Positions 42,291-55,700 are shown, numbered from the stretch's first letter. The stretch: DNA of 64,000 nucleotides from Okapia johnstoni (GCA_024291935.2 CM044306.1:8692001-8756000); one strand, 5' to 3'. Program-made: numbers and translations. Notes: generated by a model from the letters alone, not told the origin.

Positions 42291-45031
42291 CAACTGTCTC
42301 GAACCTCTACCTCTGTCAGACTCAAACCTCCATTTGAGTGGTCTGCTCGGTTATGTTTAGGCATGAACTGCAGATTCTGAACTCAAAATGGTGCTCTGTA
42401 GATGTCCAGCTTAAGCGTATTTAAGGAGTTAGTTGCAAGTTGGAGGCGTCTGGCTGGTTTAATCCATTGTGTTGCTGAGGTTCGTGTTTTCTCCTGAATC
42501 CGGTGTTCACCACTGTGTCCTGCGGTGTAGGTGGTCAGTTTGATGATCACTGTGTAGAGACTGCTACGTCTCTTGAGTGTAATTTGACCCCGCAGGAGGC
42601 TTATTTTATGCAAGTTATTTCCTCCATTTAGAATTGAGTAACTATGGGGATGAGTTGAGACAGTGGAAATGTGGCTTGAGTGATCTTAGAAGACAGCGGT
42701 GGCCGGTTTGAAATGTGTAGGGGGTGCAACAATTCTGTGCATGGATTCCATACTTCCTTCAATAGTATGTGAAAGAATAAAGGATAAAACTTAGCTCCAG
42801 ACCAGATGAACTTGGTTGGCAGAGGGCACCTTGAAGAAATTTATTCCAGAATCACGGAAGTGGTGAAGGTTTTTGAACACCTTTCCCTGTGGAACACCAA
42901 GGATGCTTCGTTGGGAGAAATGATGCAGAATGAGGTTTTAAGAACAACTAGCCCAGTTATATTATCCGAATTAATTTTAATTAATTTTATTATTTATCTG
43001 TTTAAACAGATGATAATTGTCTGATTAGTTATTACTTTGTTCACCGGTACTGAAAGAGTTTTCTCCTACACAAAGTTTATAATATTTGTATTTTCATAAG
43101 AATAGAGGTTTTAGAATCTTTTTGTCTTTCTCACATTGGAGCAATAGAAATTGATAGCCCAGAAAGTGGTGATAGTAAAAGTATTGTTTCAGTTAAATTA
43201 TACTTATGGTGATGTAGAGTAATTTCTTCAAGCTAGCACTAGTACTTCGTTAAGAAGTAGAAAGGATCCGAGTCCCAGATATGTATGTGTGTGTGTTACA
43301 TGTATGTGTATGTTCAGACCTGATTTTATTATGTGGATCTAGTTTAAAAAGCCCGATTCTTATCTTCCATACTTCTTGTTCGAATCAAAGACCTTATTGT
43401 CTTGTACATCTGATTTACTATTAAGATATGAAATTAAGTAAAAGTTGATACTGAGGCTATAATAAGACTTAATCCTATTTCATCCTGATTCTAGCATTTA
43501 AATATTTTATAGTAACTTGGGTTACAGGTAAGTGTTGATTTTAGGTTTTCCTCCTTACAGTGTTTATTGTTGTTGCTATTTTTCAAGTGGCATATGCTGT
43601 AACACTTTGACAAAGCTTATTTTGTAACAGGTTTATGTTTATACTTAGTTGGTTTAGGAGTTTTGGAACAAATAGTTGCCTTAGAGTGCTGATTATGAAG
43701 GAAAGTGGAGTGAACTGTTTCATTTGACTCTCAGTGATTAAAATATAACTGAACCATGGGGAGGGGGGGATATAGGAAACTTTAAATTACAGTATTTCTC
43801 ACCTCCTCCACCTTTTTGTTAAACAGCCGGCTTTACTGAGATAAATGTGTGCTTTTCCAAATGCTGTCATCTGGCTCACTTCCAAAACCACGCTAGAAGA
43901 GGAGGAGGTCAGGGCTGGAGGTGGGGGGGGGATGACAGCCTTTTTCCTTAGTGAAGAGAGCTTTCAGTTGGAAACAAATGGAAGATAAAATTCCTACAGT
44001 ACTGGCTGAGAATGGGTGTTTGCATTACTTCCCAAACTCCAAATGGGGGTGATAAGGTCCTGAATGTAAACTTACTATTGGTTGACTCAAGAATGTGATG
44101 CTAATTTTAAATCTAAAGCGATTACTAGTGAAAGTTAGTCTATTTCTCTGTTATTTGATTTGAGCATGTAGAATGTCTATGACATCATATAACTTCTTTA
44201 ACAATTTAACATTTATCGAATTAGAGCCATTTTAAAGACTATTTTATGGTTTGTTTTTTTAACCTTCCCCAGTAGGAATTAGATCCATGAGATTGTATGC
44301 ATATGTTTTCAGTAATACTTACCTCTGAGTCTGGGTTTATTGTGTAAAGATGATATCTGAGAAGATTTTATAAGAAAATAGGTTGGCTGTGAAGTCTGAG
44401 GCTGTTCTATCTATCAGAATGGCATATGAATTAATTAAGATTTGGGGATGGAGTAAGCAAAGATTACTTAGCCAGAGCAACTGAAGCCTGTGTGGAAAGC
44501 AAGAGAAACACAGAGGTGACAAGGAGCAGGTTTATAAAAGGCCTTGGAAGACTGTACGCTGAGGGAGCAGGAGGTGGGGCCCTGACCAGGCAGCACCTGG
44601 AAGGTTAAAAGTGCCTGGAAGGTTATAAGGGGAAGAACCAGGTAACTTTATTTCTGTTTGTTTGTTTTGCTTTTCTTTTTCTTTGACTGAAACTGTTTTG
44701 GCCTCTTACTCCTGATTTTGATATAATTAAATGGGCTTTTACCTTTTATTCCAGCTTCATTTCAGAGGGTCTTCTGATGTTTTTGATGTAAGGAAATCTT
44801 TTCGAAAAGTATTGGTGCCATGGTTTATTTTGTCTGATAACTGCCTTCATAGTGAAGGTGACTAGATTTTATTTGCCCAATTAATACAGTTAACATCTCA
44901 ATAACTTTGTTTGAAGATGTCATATATTTGAATAGAACAAGAAAAATATCAAATGAGAACCAGTTTTTTTTTAGAACATTTTCCAGATTTTCTTGCTTTA
45001 AGCCAGTTTAATCATGACTATTACATTTTTA
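42291..45031. other. Intronic unique sequence, repeat-free
   Basis: 2.7 kb with no recognised transposon. GT-rich short run at 43281-43312; G-run at 43923-43932. Possible intronic enhancers close to the promoter; no exon recognised. Confidence 0.5.
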
Positions 45032-45043
45032 CAAATTAGCTTT

Positions 45044-45201
45044 ATCATTTTTTAAATTTTTGTTGGAGTATACTTGATTTACAGTGTTGTGTTTCTGCTA
45101 CACAGCAAAGGGAATCAGTTGTGTGTGTGAGTGTGTGTGTGTGTATATACACTTTTTTAGATTCTGTTCTCATATAGGTTATTACAGAGTATTGAGTTGA
45201 G
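45044..45201 (-). mobile_element. Artiodactyl L1 3' end, 5'-truncated
   Basis: 'ttgttggagtatacttgatt', 'tacacagcaaagggaatcag', a GT repeat, 'gttctcatataggttattac' and 'agagtattgagt', reverse orientation. Perfect 12-bp direct repeats CAAATTAGCTTT at 45032-45043 and 45202-45213 show a target-primed insertion. It is the only lineage-specific insertion seen between 38467 and 50158. Confidence 0.88.
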
Positions 45202-45213
45202 CAAATTAGCTTT

Positions 45214-47279
45214 TAAATAATTATGCACTCATGAGAAGAGCATTCTTTGCAAAATAATATACAATAAGCTTTCTTTAAGATGTTCTCAATCATAAACATT
45301 TATAGAACCAGGTAACTTAATCACAGCTCTCTTCAGGAATATAATTACTTAAAAATTTAAAGGTTACTTGTTATCAGAAATAAGTATAAAATCTTGTGTA
45401 GAGATTGTATGTGTGACATTGAAACCAAAAAAATGTGTAATTCTTGCCCAGTGAACTTGTTTGAACAACTTGATTAAAATAACCCTGTAGCTTTTCTGTT
45501 GTGCAAATTATGTATTTGAACTGTAACTTAAAATTTAATGAAAAGTGAAATACGAATTTTTCACTTCTCCAGCTGGGACATGAGAAAGATATGCATGTTA
45601 AAAGCATGGTGAAAATTCAGACCCTTTGTGCCATTTTTGGAGTTTAAAAGTGAATTCTCTTCTTGGCTACAGATGCTTTCAGAGAGTGAAGAAGCTATTG
45701 CAGGGGTGGCGAGCTGTTTGTTAAGAATGCATTCTTCCTCTGTAGCCCTCAGAAGCCTATAGAGCTGTGTGCAGAGCTAGACAATCTGGGCATCCAGCCA
45801 TAAAACGTCCCTGCTGCAGCGCAGATAGCGGTTTGCACCCTCCTGAGCCCTCCATGGCTGCAAACCACAACAGAAGGAATGGCCTTGGGAAAGCCGCGCT
45901 CACTGCTGTTTTGAACTCTTAATATTCTGTGTGGCTCTCTGAGTTCCAGCCCCGCCTTGGGACTTTGGTTTTCTAAGATGTAGTAATGGTTAAGGGTGGG
46001 CAAGAATACAGCTTCTGAAATCAGTCACTTCTAGGCCAGTGTAGTTCAACATTTGCTGTGGGAAATGAGCAGCGGGTTGTCCATCCCAGGGTCTCCCTCT
46101 CCTCGTTTGCCTCTTTGTCACAGTACTTCTTTCCTGCTGGGAAACGACCTGCCCAAAGACATATCCGATTGCTGGGCCCTGCACATAGGGCCCAGAGGAG
46201 AGAGTCCCATGGAGTCAGTCCTCCAGAGAAGAGAACCCGTGGGCTAGATTGGTCCCTTGTGACTCAGACCCCACTCTACTTCCTCATAAACCTTTTTTGA
46301 CACAAAACTTTAAAAACAATTTTTGTACAAAAATATGAAAATGGAAGAGTACACAGACATGTCAGCTCACCTTTGTTGCAATGTTAGGGCATTTTCTGTG
46401 AATATCATCTATTTGTATAAATGCAGATGATCCCCTGGGATCCCCTAGAGTACAAACACCTGGACAGTTCTTTTTCTCCCTTCAATCTAAAGACCTCTGT
46501 TTTCCTTCTTTAGACTGTTTTAGAAATTATTACGCTTGTCTCTTTGTAATGTCCTACCTCTGAAGGCCTGAAATGCAAACCTACAGTTTCACAATATCAA
46601 GTCAAACTGTTCTCGGTATCAGGATAACCCCTGCCTGTGACTGAATCTCTTCCTGACGAGCAGGCTGGCTGGTGTCGGTGTTAATAGTTGGAGTGTGTGC
46701 TCTGCTAGATTCTTTTTCTGTGTACAGTTGAGCTTATTAAGGGTAAGATTTCTCACAACTAAAATCAGTTGCTTGGGTTGAGCCTGGCAAAGGCATAGTT
46801 TATTTTTTATTACCAAAGATGATTTCTCTTTAATTTTTCTTTTAATAAATTAATAATTTAAGATAGCACCCGGGAATTAAAGTTAAGGTCTGAAACAGGC
46901 AAATGGTAGCGGAGGCAAAACCTGTCACCTCCCCAACCTTTGCTGTTGTGAACAGATGTTAACATCAGGAATGGGAGGGGAGGTGGAATTACTCCTTTGA
47001 TTACCTTGTGTTTTCTCACACTATATATGAACCTGCAGAGGGGGAGGGGAAAGAGTTTGTAGGAAGGGAATTTACAGCAATAGGCTTCGCTCTTCTGGAG
47101 GGTGATGTTTTACATGAGGTTTTGAGGGTAGGTGAGGGAAACAAGTGATGGCTGTGTGGAAGCAAGTACATTGGAGTCACTGAGGACGGTGGAGAAGGTG
47201 TGTGTGTGTGTTGGGAGTTAGGAAGCATCCTCTCAGGTAGCCAGGTCTCAGTGTTAAAATAATCTTCAAAAAGATACAG
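45214..47279. other. Intronic unique sequence
   Basis: No recognised repeat or exon. Short open frames only. Confidence 0.45.
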
Positions 47280-47480
47280 CTAACATTTGAGCATTTACTC
47301 TGGGATAGCGTGCCAAGGATGTGACATTACTATCTTATTTAACCCTCATAACACTCACAGAAGATGGTCACTTTAATTCTGTTTTACAGAGGAGGAAAGG
47401 ACGGAGAAGAAAGTAAGAGATCCTGCAGCTTGTAGAAAGTGCAGCCAGAGTTTACACTCAGTCCACTTCACAGCCCTCAC
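47280..47480 (-). mobile_element. MIR element
   Basis: 'aacatttgagcatttactct', 'ttatttaaccctcataacac', 'ttctgttttacagaggagga' and 'gtgcagccagagtttacact' follow the full reverse MIR order. Confidence 0.8.
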
Positions 47481-47584
47481 ACATGGATAAATAGCTGGGA
47501 TTATCTGAATAACGGTTTAGTTAGTCTCTCTCCTCTGGTCTGTGTCCCACCAATTCACTTTGTGTTTTTCATTCCTCAGTAGCA

Positions 47585-47715
47585 GCTTGTAAGGTAGGTA
47601 CTGTTATTGTGTTCATTTTCTAGATTGGGAAGCTGAGGCTGATGGAAGTTGAGTAATTTGCCCATGGTCAGGGCCTTAATAACGTGTCTGGGTTCTCTGA
47701 CGCCAGAGTTAGAAC
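47585..47715 (-). mobile_element. MIR element
   Basis: 'gtaggtactgttattgtgtt', 'cattttctagattgggaagc', 'tgaggctgatggaagttgag' and 'taatttgcccatggtcaggg'. A second reversed MIR 105 bp from the first. Confidence 0.75.
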
Positions 47716-49954
47716 TGCTTTCTAAAGCCCAAGCCTGCGCATGTCATTCCTTCCTTTACTCCACCAAAATTTAATGCCTTCTCTATTCAGTGGCCACATT
47801 GATGACTGACCTCTCACTGCCTTCCCTGAGGTGTCCTTAGTGATGGAGACAGGCACCAAACAAGTAAAAACAACAAGCAAAAAACTAAGATATCAATTAA
47901 ATGTCGTGAAGATTCCTGAGTTCACAGCAGTCCATCGTGGCGTGTAATTACACAGCCGTGTTCTGTATCTCCCTTGGTGAAGCTGCACGTTACCACATGG
48001 AATGATGAGAGAAGTCCAGCAGCAGAAGGAATTTTTATCTTCCTTAGCCTTGTCAGCCTTTCCCACTCGCATGACCACCAAACACTGTTTTCCCTTCAGT
48101 ACCTCCCTATAGTGTCGTTCAGTGAGAGGGACTTGGAAATGCAGAAAGAGAGTGCTCAGTTATTCAGAAGAGGGAGGGAACACATGGGTCACAGTGGTCA
48201 GGCAGGATGTCAGTTGAAAGGGGCCCTGAAAGACTGGTAGCATTTGGTTGGATGGAAGGGATATTCTGTAAGGAGAAAAATGGGCAAGTCATGTTTGGGG
48301 AACATTTCGGCAAGTACCTAACCATAGCAGCTGGAACCCAGTGTTTTTATTGAGTTAATAAACCCTGAGACCTAGCTGTAAGTGGAGGTTTCATGTTGAC
48401 TTTGAAGTTTTGAAAGGGCTGTATGGGTAGCATCTCCATTCTTTGGCTGGTTAGGAACTTTTGGTGGTTGTTGACTGGCATGACATTGAACCAAATGGTA
48501 GATTTGAAACTTGCATCAAGCGGGTGGTTGGAGGGGAGATCAGAAGCATGAAAACCATGGCTGTTGTGGTTGTCTGTGGAAGGTGATGCAAGCTTAGACA
48601 AGCATAATGGTAGGGTCAAATTGAAAAGGTGTTAGGAAGAGTCAGCAGGACAAAACAATACCAAATGATTGGTGTGGGGCTGATGGAAAGAAAGAATTCT
48701 AAGAGGTCAGACACAGAGGGCTCACTGCTCTTCCTGGGATGTTTGAGAGAGGCCTTAAATTAAGTAAATAAAGAAGCTAATGTTAAACTGTTGAATACAT
48801 AACAGTGAGTCCTTTTAAAATGCTGATTGGGGAAAGATAGCACATAATATAGCAGTTTTAGGAGAGTTTATTGTTTGAGGTTCTGGTATAGAGATTTAAC
48901 TCACAAGCATAAATCCCAGTATGTAATGAGCCATGTAATAATAGGGTTCTGCTGTTAATTATGGTGAGTACTCTCAACGAAATTGAATTTTCTTAGTACC
49001 ACCCGCATAAAAATATCTTAACTCAGACTTTATATAACAGTCCCAGATATATTGTAAACTTTATGGATATGGGATATTGACCGAAAAAAGAAGACAAATC
49101 TTCACTATTTCCAGAAAATCTTAACCACCCTCAGTGCCCCGGGTTTTCTGTGGGTACCTGTAGGAATGGGCAGTTATCTTTTCAGGTCTCTGGGCGCTGC
49201 CCACCAAATTCTAAAGATATATTTTGTGATATTTCTTATGGACATTTGAACCTTAGGTATAGTTCCTGATTTGCCTTTCACAGATAAAGTGACTATCATT
49301 AGATATTAGCCATTGGAAAAATGAGTGTTATAATTAATAGGATCATTCTGGCCAATCCACAATGTCTGGTCAGCATATATTAATGTATTTTTCTGTTCTC
49401 TAGGGGGACTCTGGAAGTCAGATCGAATTTTAGAAGGATATTGAAAATTCTTTTTCTTGAAATTAGTTTATGTTGACTTGTAATTTAAGTACTCCTTTAG
49501 TACAGTTATTAAATGTGGCTATTTAATTAGCTTACACACATGCCTTCTATTTAACCTCTGATGGCAGAATTTTGGTTATGTAGATCCCAAGAAAATGGGG
49601 TTTTCTCTTGTGGTCTTTCAACTAAATCTCAAATTAGTGAACATTGATTTCAGAATTCAGCCTTTAGGATTTCTCAAGTTTTTCTTGCTTTTTATTGATA
49701 CTTGTCTTTCCCATAACACACACACCCCCCCTTTTTTTGTTGTTTGTTTGCTCTTTTCATGTTTTTAGGATTTGTTTTTTTAAATATTTTCTTTCCTGAA
49801 GCTTTGCATTTCAGAGGTGGCAGTGAAGGTCTATTTTGAGACAATAGGATGAACAGTGTGCTGTCTTTCATTTCGATCTATTGTTGTTTTGCTAATCTTA
49901 TTTGCTCTGAGGATATAAAATCACAAGTGGAGAAAGGATTCCAGACTTCATAAT
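47716..49954. other. Intronic unique sequence
   Basis: No recognised repeat except a possible old LINE scrap at about 47740-47870. T-rich run at 49726-49757. No exon. Confidence 0.45.
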
Positions 49955-50060
49955 AGCTATAGTTTTTTGAGTGCTTATCATATGCCAAGTTCAGGCACTT
50001 AATTTATTACCTAATTTATTCTCATCAGCAGATGAGGAAACCAGGGCCCCTTGGAGAGAG
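49955..50060 (-). mobile_element. MIR element
   Basis: 'tttgagtgcttatcatatgc', 'caagttcaggcacttaattt', 'cagcagatgaggaaaccagg'. Reverse MIR core. Confidence 0.7.
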
Positions 50061-50158
50061 CAGGGCTCCCTGATTGCTGTGACCATGCTGTTTAGTTGTT
50101 CCGCCTCATTCAAATGGACACAGTGATTTTTATTACCTTTGAAGATCTAAGAGATCTT

Positions 50159-50236
50159 CAGGTCAGTTGCTCAGTGATGTCCGACTCTTTGAGACCCCAC
50201 GGACTGCAGCTCGCCAGGCTTCCCAATTCTCCAAGA
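50159..50236 (-). mobile_element. Bov-A SINE fragment
   Basis: 'caggtcagttgctcagtgat', 'gtccgactctttgagacccc' and 'agctcgccaggcttccc', then unrelated sequence. Only the 3' body remains. First ruminant SINE in the intron. Confidence 0.85.
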
Positions 50237-51439
50237 GGTCTTGGGGCCCCAATTTTGATGTGTGGCATTTGGTCTGTTTTACTTTTAAAAATCCATCACA
50301 TGTTAACATAAATTACCTGTGTCTAATGGGATCATAGCCCCAAATAGAATCATTTTGGGCTTTAAAAGTATATTGAAAGAAAAGCAACTTTGATGTGCTT
50401 ATGAGAAATGTTATTTGTTTGAAAAACCTGATAGTAAATTCTCTTTTCTCCCCGAATTCTAACTCTGACATCCAGAATGCGGCTGAGGCAGGAGCATGTC
50501 AGCAAGACAAATGCAGGTCTCATGAAATCTCATGGATTACTTCTTTTCTGCCACGGCAGCAGGTTTTTCTTACAGCATTGTTTGAAAATTAACATTACTG
50601 AAAATTTTAAGCCTGCTTAAAGGGATTCTGCGATAGTTTTGATTCAGATTATTAAAAGTGAGAAGACATTTTTATAAAAATCTGTGTCACCTTGCTACTA
50701 GAGTGCTTTAGTTATTAATAGGGTAAGCTAGCAGTAAGCTGCCTTTGATATGTATGAGCAGTATGTGATAACTGTCTTTCCTAATACTTCCTGTTGAATC
50801 TCACATTTCAGTTGGAAAGCAGTTTCCTCACTTGACCCATTTTTCTTCTCTATTGTGTCTTTATTCTGGTTCTTCAACACAGAGTGTTTGAAGGAATGTT
50901 GTAAACCCTTACAGACTTATAAGGTGAAGAGATTCAGATACCTGCTTTGGAATAAGCGTATTCTCTTTTGTTTTTTTATTTGGTTCTCTGGTTGGAGGGA
51001 TAACAGTTTTGCTTGTTTACTTTCATGTCACGGTTTTCAGGAGAGATATATATTAAATGGCTGAGAATGGTAGAGAAGCATATGGGTAAAGGAAGAAACA
51101 GGTGTGTGGGGGTAAAGATCTTGTTTTAGTAACATGTATAATTTAATGGTATTATAATTTTAGCAAACATATGCAGTAAGCCTGGCTTAATATATCTATA
51201 TTGTAACATGTCTGTTTGGAGACCTGGGTCTCTTGATATCATTCTCTTGTTATTAATGCTACCGTTAGTCACAGGTATGACTTGTTATCATGTGATAACA
51301 TTTGTTTCACACCCATGGCTTTATAGAAGCTTGAATCGACTTCTGTGCTTGCCAGATCAAATTCTTAATGTCCTAACATACCTAACACCTGTCTCCTTCA
51401 TGAAACCGTCTCTGAGTTCACTGTGTAAACTTTCTCCTT
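50237..51439. other. Intronic unique sequence
   Basis: No recognised repeat or exon. AT-rich. Confidence 0.45.
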
Positions 51440-51737
51440 TCTGTCTAAACTCACGCCTTTGGTGACCTCATTCAGTCCTGTGACCTTAAATACCATACAT
51501 ACCCAGAAGACGCCTCAGTTTTGTTTTGCAGCCTGGACTGCTCCCAAGACTCAGTATTTGCATATCTAGTTGCCTTCTCCATATTTTCACCCTACAGCGT
51601 CAGGACCTGACTCCTGCTCTTGCCCCCACATCCACTCTTTCTGCCCTCCTCCCTGTCTGACTTGAGAGAGCACTTACATACATCCTTCCAATTGCTCCAG
51701 TCTAAATCTTTGGAGTCCTCCTTGGCTCCATCTTTCT
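51440..51737 (+). mobile_element. Old L2-like LINE remnant
   Basis: 'gacctcattcagtcctgtga', 'ccttaaataccatacatacc' and 'aatctttggagtcctccttg' match an old, much-copied mammalian LINE region. It is cut off by the Bov-tA. Confidence 0.5.
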
Positions 51738-51945
51738 TTCCGTGGTAGCTCAGTGGTAAAGAATCTGCCTGCCAACACAGGAGACACAGGTTTGATCCCT
51801 GGTCCAGGAAGATCCTCTGGAGAAGGAAATGGCATCCCACTCCAGTATTCTTGCCTGGAGAACCCTATGGACAGAGGAACCTGGCAGCCTACGTACGGTC
51901 CATGTGATTGCAAAGAGTCGGATAGGACTTAGTGACTGAACAACA
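51738..51945 (+). mobile_element. Bov-tA SINE
   Basis: 'ttccgtggtagctcagtggt' to 'gacttagtgactgaacaaca'. Full length. Confidence 0.92.
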
Positions 51946-53252
51946 ATGGTATATAGAAAATTAACAGGAGCTTTCTAAGTAATCCATGGGTCAAAGAAGA
52001 GATCACAAGAGGAAGTCAGAAAACACTTTGAACTGAATTTAAAAGAGAAATTTAAAAAAGAAAACACAAGCTATCAAAATCCATGTGATGATGAGCAGCT
52101 AAGCTGTTTTAAGAAGGAAATGTACAGCTTTAAAAGTCTGTATTAGTAAAAGAGAGAGAGCTCTCAAAGCAATAATTTCAACCTCTACTTTATGAATCCA
52201 GTAAGTGAAGAACAAACTAGGCCCATAGTGAACAAAAAGAAGGAAATAAAGATTAGAGTAGAAGTCAATAAATAGAAAAGATCAGTAAAACCAAGAGCTA
52301 GTTAATTAAAAATGTCAACAGCTTTGAGAAACCTGTAGCTGGACTGACTAACCAAGAAAAAACAAAGTACCAAAATCAAGAATGAAGGGAAGACTTAGTA
52401 CTGAGCTTACAAAACTTAAATTGATACTTTATGCGAACAAATTAGACACCTTAGGTGAAATGGACAGAATTCTAGGAATAGACAGATTGCCAAAACTGAC
52501 TCAAGAATGAAAAGTCTGAATGGACATATAACAAGAAAAGAACTGAATTAGTAATTAACAATCTTGCCGCAAAGAAAAGCCCAGCTCATCTTGGCTTCAT
52601 TGATAAATTCTGTCAGATGTAAAGAGAACTAATCCAAAGCCTTCACAAACATTTCCAGAAAATAAAGGAGGAACAAACACTTAGCAGCAGAATCTGAAGC
52701 CAGTATTGCCATGATACCAAAGCCAAAGACAGCATAAGAAAATAAAACTGCAGCCCAATACCTCTCATCAATTGTAAACACAAAAATCTTTCTAATATCA
52801 GGAAGCCAAATCCACCAGCAACATATAAAAAGGAGTATGATCAAGTGGGATTTATTCTAAGACTGCAAGTTTGAATTAGCATTCTAAAATCCCTTAGTGT
52901 CGTATGCCATATTGGTACAGTCGAAGATAGAACCACATGATCATTGCAATAGATGCAGCAAAGGCATTGGACAGAATTCAGTTCCCATTCATGATCTTTA
53001 AAAATTAAAAAAAAAAAAAACTCAGCAAATAAGGTGTAGAAGGATAATTTCTTCAACTTGATAAACAGTGTATAGGAAGAACATACAAAATACAAGGAGC
53101 TAATTCATATTTGAGTATGAGCAACTATAAATGCCTTCCCCTTAAATTTGGGAGCAAGATTTGCTTCTATTCATCATTGTATTGGAGTTTCTAACCTGTG
53201 CAGGTTAAAAAATTGGTGGGATCAGGGGGAGCTGGGCATTTATATTGGAAAA

Positions 53253-53435
53253 GTGAAAGTGTTAGTTGCTCAGTCATGTTCCACTCTTGATGACTGGACT
53301 GTGGCCCAACAGGCTCCTCTGTCCACGGAATTCTTCAGACAATACTGGAGTCGGAATCTTCCTGACCCAGGGATAGAACCTGGGTCTCCTGCATTGCAGG
53401 CAGATTTTTTCCCATCTGAGCCACCAGGGAAGCCC
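53253..53435 (-). mobile_element. Bov-tA SINE nested in L1
   Basis: 'gtgttagttgctcagtcatg' to 'ctgagccaccagggaagccc'. Flanks TTTATATTGGAAAA (53239-53252) and TTTATATTAGAAAA (53436-53449) agree at 13 of 14 positions. Confidence 0.93.
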
Positions 53436-53816
53436 TTTATATTAGAAAAAAAAGAAGTAAAACTGTCCTTATCCACAGATGGTGTGATTTGTATGTAGGA
53501 AACATACAGGAATTCGTGCACACACACACACAGCTGTTAGAACTAGGAAACAAGTTCAGCAAGGTCACAGGATGCAACATCAGTATACGACAATCATTTG
53601 TATTTCTGTATACTAGCAAACTAGCAAATTTCACTTGAAAAAGAAATTAAGAAAACAGTTTCACTATGGCATCAAAAAGAATTACATACTTGAGAATAAA
53701 TTTAACAAAAAAAGTGAAACACTTGCAAAACATGACTGAGAAAAATTAAAGAAATAATTAAGAAATTAAGAAATAGTTTGTGTTTATGGATGGAAAGATG
53801 CAAGGATGTTAATATA

Positions 53817-54091
53817 GCTGCTGCTGCTGCTGCTAAGTCGCTTCAGTCGTGTCCGACTCTGTGCGACCCCATAGACAGCAGCCCACCAGGCTCCGCCGTC
53901 CCTGGGATTCTCCAGGCAAGAACACTGGAGTGGGTTGCCATTTCCTTCTCCAATGCATGAAAGTGAAAAGGGAGAGTGAAGTCGCTCAGTCGTGTCTGAC
54001 TCTTTGCGACCCCATGGACTGCAGCCTACCAGGCTTCTCTGTCCATGGGATTTTCCAGGCAAGAGTACTGGAGTGGGTCGCCAGTGCCTTC
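53817..54091 (-). mobile_element. BOV-A2 dimeric SINE nested in L1
   Basis: (GCT)n at 53817-53835 (tail complement), first monomer 'gtcgcttcagtcgtgtccga', second monomer 'gtcgctcagtcgtgtctgac', end 'gtcgccagtgccttct'. TATAGC at 53813-53818 and 54092-54097 may be the target repeat. Well preserved, so relatively young. Confidence 0.95.
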
Positions 54092-54268
54092 TATAGCAGT
54101 TCTCCCTAAATTGATCTATAAATTCAAGTCACAGAAAACTTTTTTGCAGAAATTGACAAGCTGATTCTAAAATTTATATGAGAATGCAAAAGACGTAGAA
54201 TAGCCAAAATCATTTTAACAAAACACAAAAGAAGGACTTAACGTGTCCAATTTAAGTTTCTACTATAG

Positions 54269-54404
54269 GAGGACTTCCTTGTTGGTCCAGTGGTTAAGAC
54301 TCAGCATTTCCACTGCAGGGGGCACAGGTTCGATCCCTGGTCTGGGAACTAAGATCCCATGTGCAGTGTGGTACGGCCAAAACGAACAAAGAAGAATATG
54401 CTGT
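54269..54404 (+). mobile_element. CHR-2 SINE nested in L1
   Basis: 'ggaggacttccttgttggtc', B-box (ggttcgatcc), 'ctgggaactaagatcccatg', 'gtacggccaaaacgaac'. Confidence 0.9.
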
Positions 54405-55700
54405 AAAGTGAAAGCAGTTAAGACAGTGTGATATTGGCACATGGGCAGACATATGGAGCAGAATTGAGTGTTAAGATAGAAACCTTTGAACTGATTTTTG
54501 ACAGAGGTACCAAGGCAGTTCAGTGGGGGAAAGGATAGTCTTTTGAATAAATATTCTAGGACAGTTGGCTGTCCTTATGCCAAAAAAAGGTGATTTAGAC
54601 CTCACACCATACACAGAAATGAACTCAAAATGGATCATAGACTTAAATGTAAAAACTGAAACTATAAAACTGTTAGAAAAAAGCACAGAAGAAAATCCTA
54701 AAGACTTCTGGTAAGACAAAGAGTTCATAGATAAAAGCATGATTCAAGAAGAAATAAATTGATACATTGGACTTTAAATTAAAAATACTGTGCTTCAAAA
54801 GATGTCATTATGAACGTGAAAAGACAGTCCACAGACTGGAAGAAAATATTTGCAAATAATGTAGCTGAAAAAGACTTGTATTCAGAATATATAAAGAACA
54901 ACTCTCGTAACCCATTAATAAGACAAAAATACAGAGTTAAAAAATAGAAAAAGGATTTCAGTAGACATTTCACCGAAAAAGATATACGAATAGCTAATAA
55001 GCACATAAGATGCTCAACATCATTAGATATGGAGGAAATGAAAATTAAAACCATAGCCACTTCATGTCCACTGGAAAGGCTGCAATCAAAAGGACAGACA
55101 ACAACAACGATGTGAAGAAATCGGGAACCTCATCCATTGATGGTGGGAATTGCTTGTTGCAGTAGCTTTGGGAAACAGTATGGCAGTTTCTTAAAAAGTT
55201 GAACATAAATTTACTGTATGACCCAGTAGTTCCTTTCCTACATATCTACCCAATACAGATAAAAGTGTATCTTCGCTCAAAAACATGAACATGAAAGTTA
55301 TTTGTAATAACCAGTAGAGGAAGCAATCTAAACAACCATCAACTTTTTGTAAATGGTTAAACAAAATGTGGATATCTATACAGTGGAATACTATTCAGCC
55401 ATACAAAGAATGAAGTTGGGATACATATCACAGTGTGGATGAATCTCAGAAATATTGTGTTAGATGAAAACAGCCAGATTTCATTTATGTGATATTTCCA
55501 AAAAGGGCAGATCTGTGGGATACAAAAGTATATTAGTGGTTGTCTGGGGCAAAGGGTGAGAATGGGGATTTGCATGAAGGATTTTTGGTGGGTAATGAAA
55601 TCATTTGAAAACTGGATTATGGTTATGGCTGTACAACTCTAAATTTACTGTGAATCTTTTTTTAAGTGGGACAATGTTATTTTAAGGCTTCAATGCATGT

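Larger units (their letters stand above)
51965..55700 (+). mobile_element. Old L1 LINE, ORF2 to 3' UTR, decayed
   Basis: 3.7 kb that follows L1 ORF2 order on the plus strand. Examples: 'gaaatggacagaattctagg' (52457), 'atttccagaaaataaaggag' (52649), 'ccaaattgatct'-like block (54107), 'acctcacaccatacacagaa' (54601), 'gtggaatactattcagccat' (55383), then a 3' UTR-like end. Many stops and frameshifts, so no functional reverse transcriptase. Three ruminant SINEs interrupt it (53253-53435, 53817-54091, 54269-54404). Open frames crossing it are SINE/L1 chimeras or antisense shadows. Confidence 0.88.

Noticed and set aside
53148..53498. 116-codon plus-strand frame in the intron
   Set aside because: Crosses L1, an inserted Bov-tA and L1 again; a chimera of repeats.
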